Position numbers and translations under genes: made by a program | NCBI GenBank assembly: GCA_000961845.1 | Contig: LADZ01000053.1 | Coordinates: 1 to 50,494 of the forward strand | Source of the DNA: Flavobacteriales bacterium BRH_c54 | GTDB lineage: Bacteria; Bacteroidota; Bacteroidia; Flavobacteriales_E; Vicingaceae | DNA length: 50,494 nt | Direction: 5' to 3' | Notes under the pieces: model-generated | What the model was told of the DNA's origin: nothing | The model's database searches: none | Seen by the model: only the letters and a program-made list of their open reading frames with translations | Shown here: positions 47,934 to 50,494 of the stretch, one piece after another | How positions within the stretch are numbered: position 1 is the stretch's first letter | How the letters are laid out: each line of letters starts with the position of its first letter

Positions 47934-50494
47934 ATGAAACATATAAAAAAACTTCTGTTAACTGCAAGTATACTAATTCTTCTATTCTTTAAAACAACTC
48001 ATTGTCATAGCCAAATTACTAATTATGGTACTGATTTTTGGTTTGGCTTTACAGAGGTATACGATACAAGTTTGACCACAGGAGCTTCTTACGCTGTTTA
48101 TATTTCCTCTCTTGTAAATACTACTGGAAACATTTCAATTCCTGGTCAGGCATTTTCTCAAAACTTTTCTGTTTCTCCCGGTATAATTACCAGTATTATT
48201 TTACCACCCGCTATGGTCAGAGTGATAACTTCTGAAATATTAGAAAATAAAGCCATTCATATTACTACAAATAATGATATAGCTGTTTATGCCCATACAT
48301 ACCATAAATTTAGAAGTGAGGCTTCGCTTATTTTACCTGTTAGTGCTTTGGGGAGTGATTATTATGTTGCCAGTTACAATCCTAGTGGTACTTTCCCCTC
48401 CGAATTTTTAATAATAGGTTCAGGTGTACCTGTAACTGTAGAAATTACTCCTACCGCTAATACCATTGGTGGAAATTTAGCAAATATACCTTTCAATATT
48501 ACTATAAATCCAAATCAAATTTATCAGGTTCAAAGTATAGCAGGTGATTTAACAGGAAGTAGGGTAAGAGCATTAAATTCCGTAGATAAATTTTCTGTGA
48601 TAGGTGGAGGGAAATTTCCTGCCATACCAACACCACCTGGATCTGGCACCAAAGACCCTATATATGAACAGTTATTTCCAGTTTCTACATGGGGAAGAAA
48701 TTATATTTTTATTCCTACTCCATTATTAAATGATGATATATGCAGAATTATTGCTTCTCAGAATGGAACAGTCATTAATATTAACGGTACACAAGTAGCT
48801 ACACTAAATGCAGGTCAGTTTTATGAACAAAGTATCACAAGTGCTTCATCTATTTCTGCTAATTTACCCATTTCAGTAGCAAGATATTTGAAATGTGGAA
48901 ACTGCGTAGCTAATCCAATTACATCTCCAAGCAATATTCAGAAGATGAGCGACCCTGCAATGGTAATTATAAATGCTAACGAACAAATGTATTTAGACAC
49001 CATTACTTTCTATGCCTCTTCAAATTTTGAAATGGACTCTAACTACGTACAAGTTATCACACGCACAGCTGATGTTAATACTATTTTTCTTGACGGAAAT
49101 AATATGGGAGCTAATTTCTTAACGCTTGCCGCAAGTCCACTTTATTCTTACATGAATATACCTATAGATACTGGTACGCATACACTAACAAGCAATGGTT
49201 GTGGTTTTCTTGCCTATATAACTGGATTAGGAGGTGCGGAATCTTATGCTTATGCTGCCGGAGTTTCACTTCGAAATATTTCCATGAACAGCCTTGGTCC
49301 AGACTCAGCATGTATCGGAGATAATATACAATTTTCAGTAGGTTCATTTGGTTCTACAACAACTTGGAATTGGAACTTCGGGGATGGAAATACTTCCAAT
49401 CTACAAAATCCTTCACATACATATTCTTCTGTAGGAAATTATACGGTTACATTAATAATTACAACTAATAACGGGTGCCCCGATACTTTAAGTCAATCTA
49501 TAGAAATAACATCTTGTTGTCCAAGGTTTTTTACCCAAAGTCCTACCATTTGTTCAAACGATAGTATGGTAATTAATGGCAATGTTTACAATACATCCGG
49601 AACATTCATTGATACTATTTTTAATGGAGCAACTAATGGTTGTGATAGCATCATAACCACTAATTTAACTGTAAACCCAATAGGTACAAATACAGACATA
49701 CAAATCGCTTGTGATAGTTTAACGTGGATAGATGGGATAACATATTCATCAAGCACAACTACTCCAACCTTTACTATAATAGGCGGTTCAACTAGTGGTT
49801 GCGATAGCGTGGTAACGCTGAATTTAACGATTAATTCAGCTACAACATTTACCCAAAACCCTACCGTCTGCTCAGGCGATAGTATAGTGATTAACGGAAG
49901 TGTTTATACTACAGCAGGAACATATAATGATACTATATTTAATGGAGCTGCTAATGGTTGCGATAGCATTATTACTACCAATTTAACTATAAACTCAATT
50001 GCAACATTTACCCAAAACCCTACCGTCTGCTCAGGCGATAGTATAGTGATTAACGGAAGTGTTTATACTACAGCAGGAACATATAATGATACTATATTTA
50101 ATGGAGCTGCTAATGGTTGCGATAGCATTATTACTACCAATTTAACTATAAACTCAATTGCAACATTTACCCAAAACCCTACCGTCTGCTCAGGCGATAG
50201 TATAGTGATTAACGGAAGTGTTTATACTACAGCAGGAACATATAATGATACTATATTTAATGGAGCTGCTAATGGTTGCGATAGCATTATTACTACCAAT
50301 TTAACTATAAACTCAATTGCAACATTTACCCAAAACCCTACCGTCTGCTCAGGCGATAGTATAGTGATTAACGGAAGTGTTTATACTACAGCAGGAACAT
50401 ATAATGATACTATATTTAATGGAGCTGCTAATGGTTGCGATAGCATTATTACTACCAATTTAACTATAAACTCAATTGCAACATTTACCCAAAA
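47934..50494 (+). CDS. Partial giant secreted protein: IgGFc-binding-like domain, PKD domain, tandem modules
   Basis: An ATG at 47934 opens a frame still open at the window end (853 codons so far). It has a signal peptide (KLLLTASILILLFFKTTHCH then SQ). Residues about 30-450 resemble the IgGFc-binding N-terminal domain (NYGTDFWFGFTEVYDTSL; ITTNNDIAVYAHTYHKF; LPVSALGSDYYVASYNP). A PKD domain follows (GPDSACIGDNIQFSVGSFGS, NWNFGDGNTSNLQNPSHTYS). Then come CxxDS...NGCDSI modules like those of the 42739 protein, becoming four identical 53-residue copies (TQNPTVCSGDSIVINGSVYT...). The C-terminus, probably with a type B sorting domain, is outside the window. Confidence 0.8.
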   Translation, partial: MKHIKKLLLTASILILLFFKTTHCHSQITNYGTDFWFGFTEVYDTSLTTGASYAVYISSLVNTTGNISIPGQAFSQNFSVSPGIITSIILPPAMVRVITSEILENKAIHITTNNDIAVYAHTYHKFRSEASLILPVSALGSDYYVASYNPSGTFPSEFLIIGSGVPVTVEITPTANTIGGNLANIPFNITINPNQIYQVQSIAGDLTGSRVRALNSVDKFSVIGGGKFPAIPTPPGSGTKDPIYEQLFPVSTWGRNYIFIPTPLLNDDICRIIASQNGTVININGTQVATLNAGQFYEQSITSASSISANLPISVARYLKCGNCVANPITSPSNIQKMSDPAMVIINANEQMYLDTITFYASSNFEMDSNYVQVITRTADVNTIFLDGNNMGANFLTLAASPLYSYMNIPIDTGTHTLTSNGCGFLAYITGLGGAESYAYAAGVSLRNISMNSLGPDSACIGDNIQFSVGSFGSTTTWNWNFGDGNTSNLQNPSHTYSSVGNYTVTLIITTNNGCPDTLSQSIEITSCCPRFFTQSPTICSNDSMVINGNVYNTSGTFIDTIFNGATNGCDSIITTNLTVNPIGTNTDIQIACDSLTWIDGITYSSSTTTPTFTIIGGSTSGCDSVVTLNLTINSATTFTQNPTVCSGDSIVINGSVYTTAGTYNDTIFNGAANGCDSIITTNLTINSIATFTQNPTVCSGDSIVINGSVYTTAGTYNDTIFNGAANGCDSIITTNLTINSIATFTQNPTVCSGDSIVINGSVYTTAGTYNDTIFNGAANGCDSIITTNLTINSIATFTQNPTVCSGDSIVINGSVYTTAGTYNDTIFNGAANGCDSIITTNLTINSIATFTQ
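49851..50494 (+). repeat. Identical 159-bp tandem repeats, at least four copies, running off the window
   Basis: The unit starts ACCCAAAACCCTACCGTCTG and recurs at 49851, 50010, 50169, 50328 and 50487 (a partial copy), each exactly 159 bp apart. I see no base differences between full copies. 159 bp is 53 codons, so the reading frame is preserved. The neighbouring unit at 49518-49850 is related but diverged. Confidence 0.95.

Noticed and set aside
49518-50494. CRISPR-like array
   Set aside because: The repeats are 159-bp in-frame coding units without spacers and encode conserved CxGDS/GCDS modules.

Overview
The window looks like chromosomal DNA of a Bacteroidota bacterium, most likely of the order Flavobacteriales and perhaps a cold-habitat lineage. 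The evidence is very AT-rich DNA, type IX secretion (T9SS) sorting domains of both type A (YPNP-type) and type B (CHU_C-type), a PorP/SprF plus OmpA pair, -7 promoter boxes of the TAnnTTTG class, and family orders typical of the phylum (ileS - dksA-like - lspA; DUF4175 - anti-sigma ATPase - ybeY - mnmG). Species cannot be named from the sequence. No rRNA, tRNA or CRISPR array was seen.

Layout. (1) 1-8.6 kb, minus strand: housekeeping and envelope genes (a partial lipoprotein, rmuC, L,D-transpeptidase, SDR oxidoreductase, lspA, dksA-like, ileS). ileS carries an in-frame 462-bp insertion that encodes a DUF559-type endonuclease domain and is bounded by 27-bp imperfect inverted repeats. (2) 8.8-11.6 kb: a LemA/DUF3137 pair on the plus strand, a winged-helix membrane protein with its own operator-like repeats, and a 0.5-kb repeat graveyard that includes a solo relic of the ileS-type element. 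(3) 11.6-29.1 kb, all minus strand: a cold/envelope-stress island. It holds three DUF3494 ice-binding-like proteins (T9SS type A, T9SS type B, lipoprotein), a SprF/OmpA export pair, YtxH, a holin-like protein, lmo0937-like and CsbD-like small stress proteins, outer-membrane barrels, coiled-coil envelope proteins and an AI-2E-family permease. At its head sit an AraC-type regulator, a hybrid histidine kinase and a stand-alone receiver. (4) 29.3-40.5 kb: aroQ, DUF4175, an anti-sigma-like ATPase, ybeY, mnmG (flanked by two perfect parS sites, so probably origin-proximal), pdxA, an M17 aminopeptidase and an unknown helical protein. (5) 40.7 kb to the end, plus strand: T9SS cargo (two seven-repeat SBBP proteins, small secreted proteins, a frameshifted Asp/Glu racemase) and a giant adhesin-like ORF that runs out of the window inside identical 159-bp tandem repeats.

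The most notable system is in region 3. Five promoters share an exactly 60-bp architecture: palindrome GTTA(CA/TG)TAA(C/T), a second copy 21 bp away, then 21 bp to a CACCTTTG-type -7 box. The promoter-proximal palindrome sits where the -33 TTG box should be. These promoters head all three ice-binding transcription units and the envelope-stress genes, which suggests one activator-dependent regulon. The neighbouring AraC/hybrid-kinase/receiver genes are the natural candidate controllers. That link is inference; the promoter geometry is read directly from the sequence.
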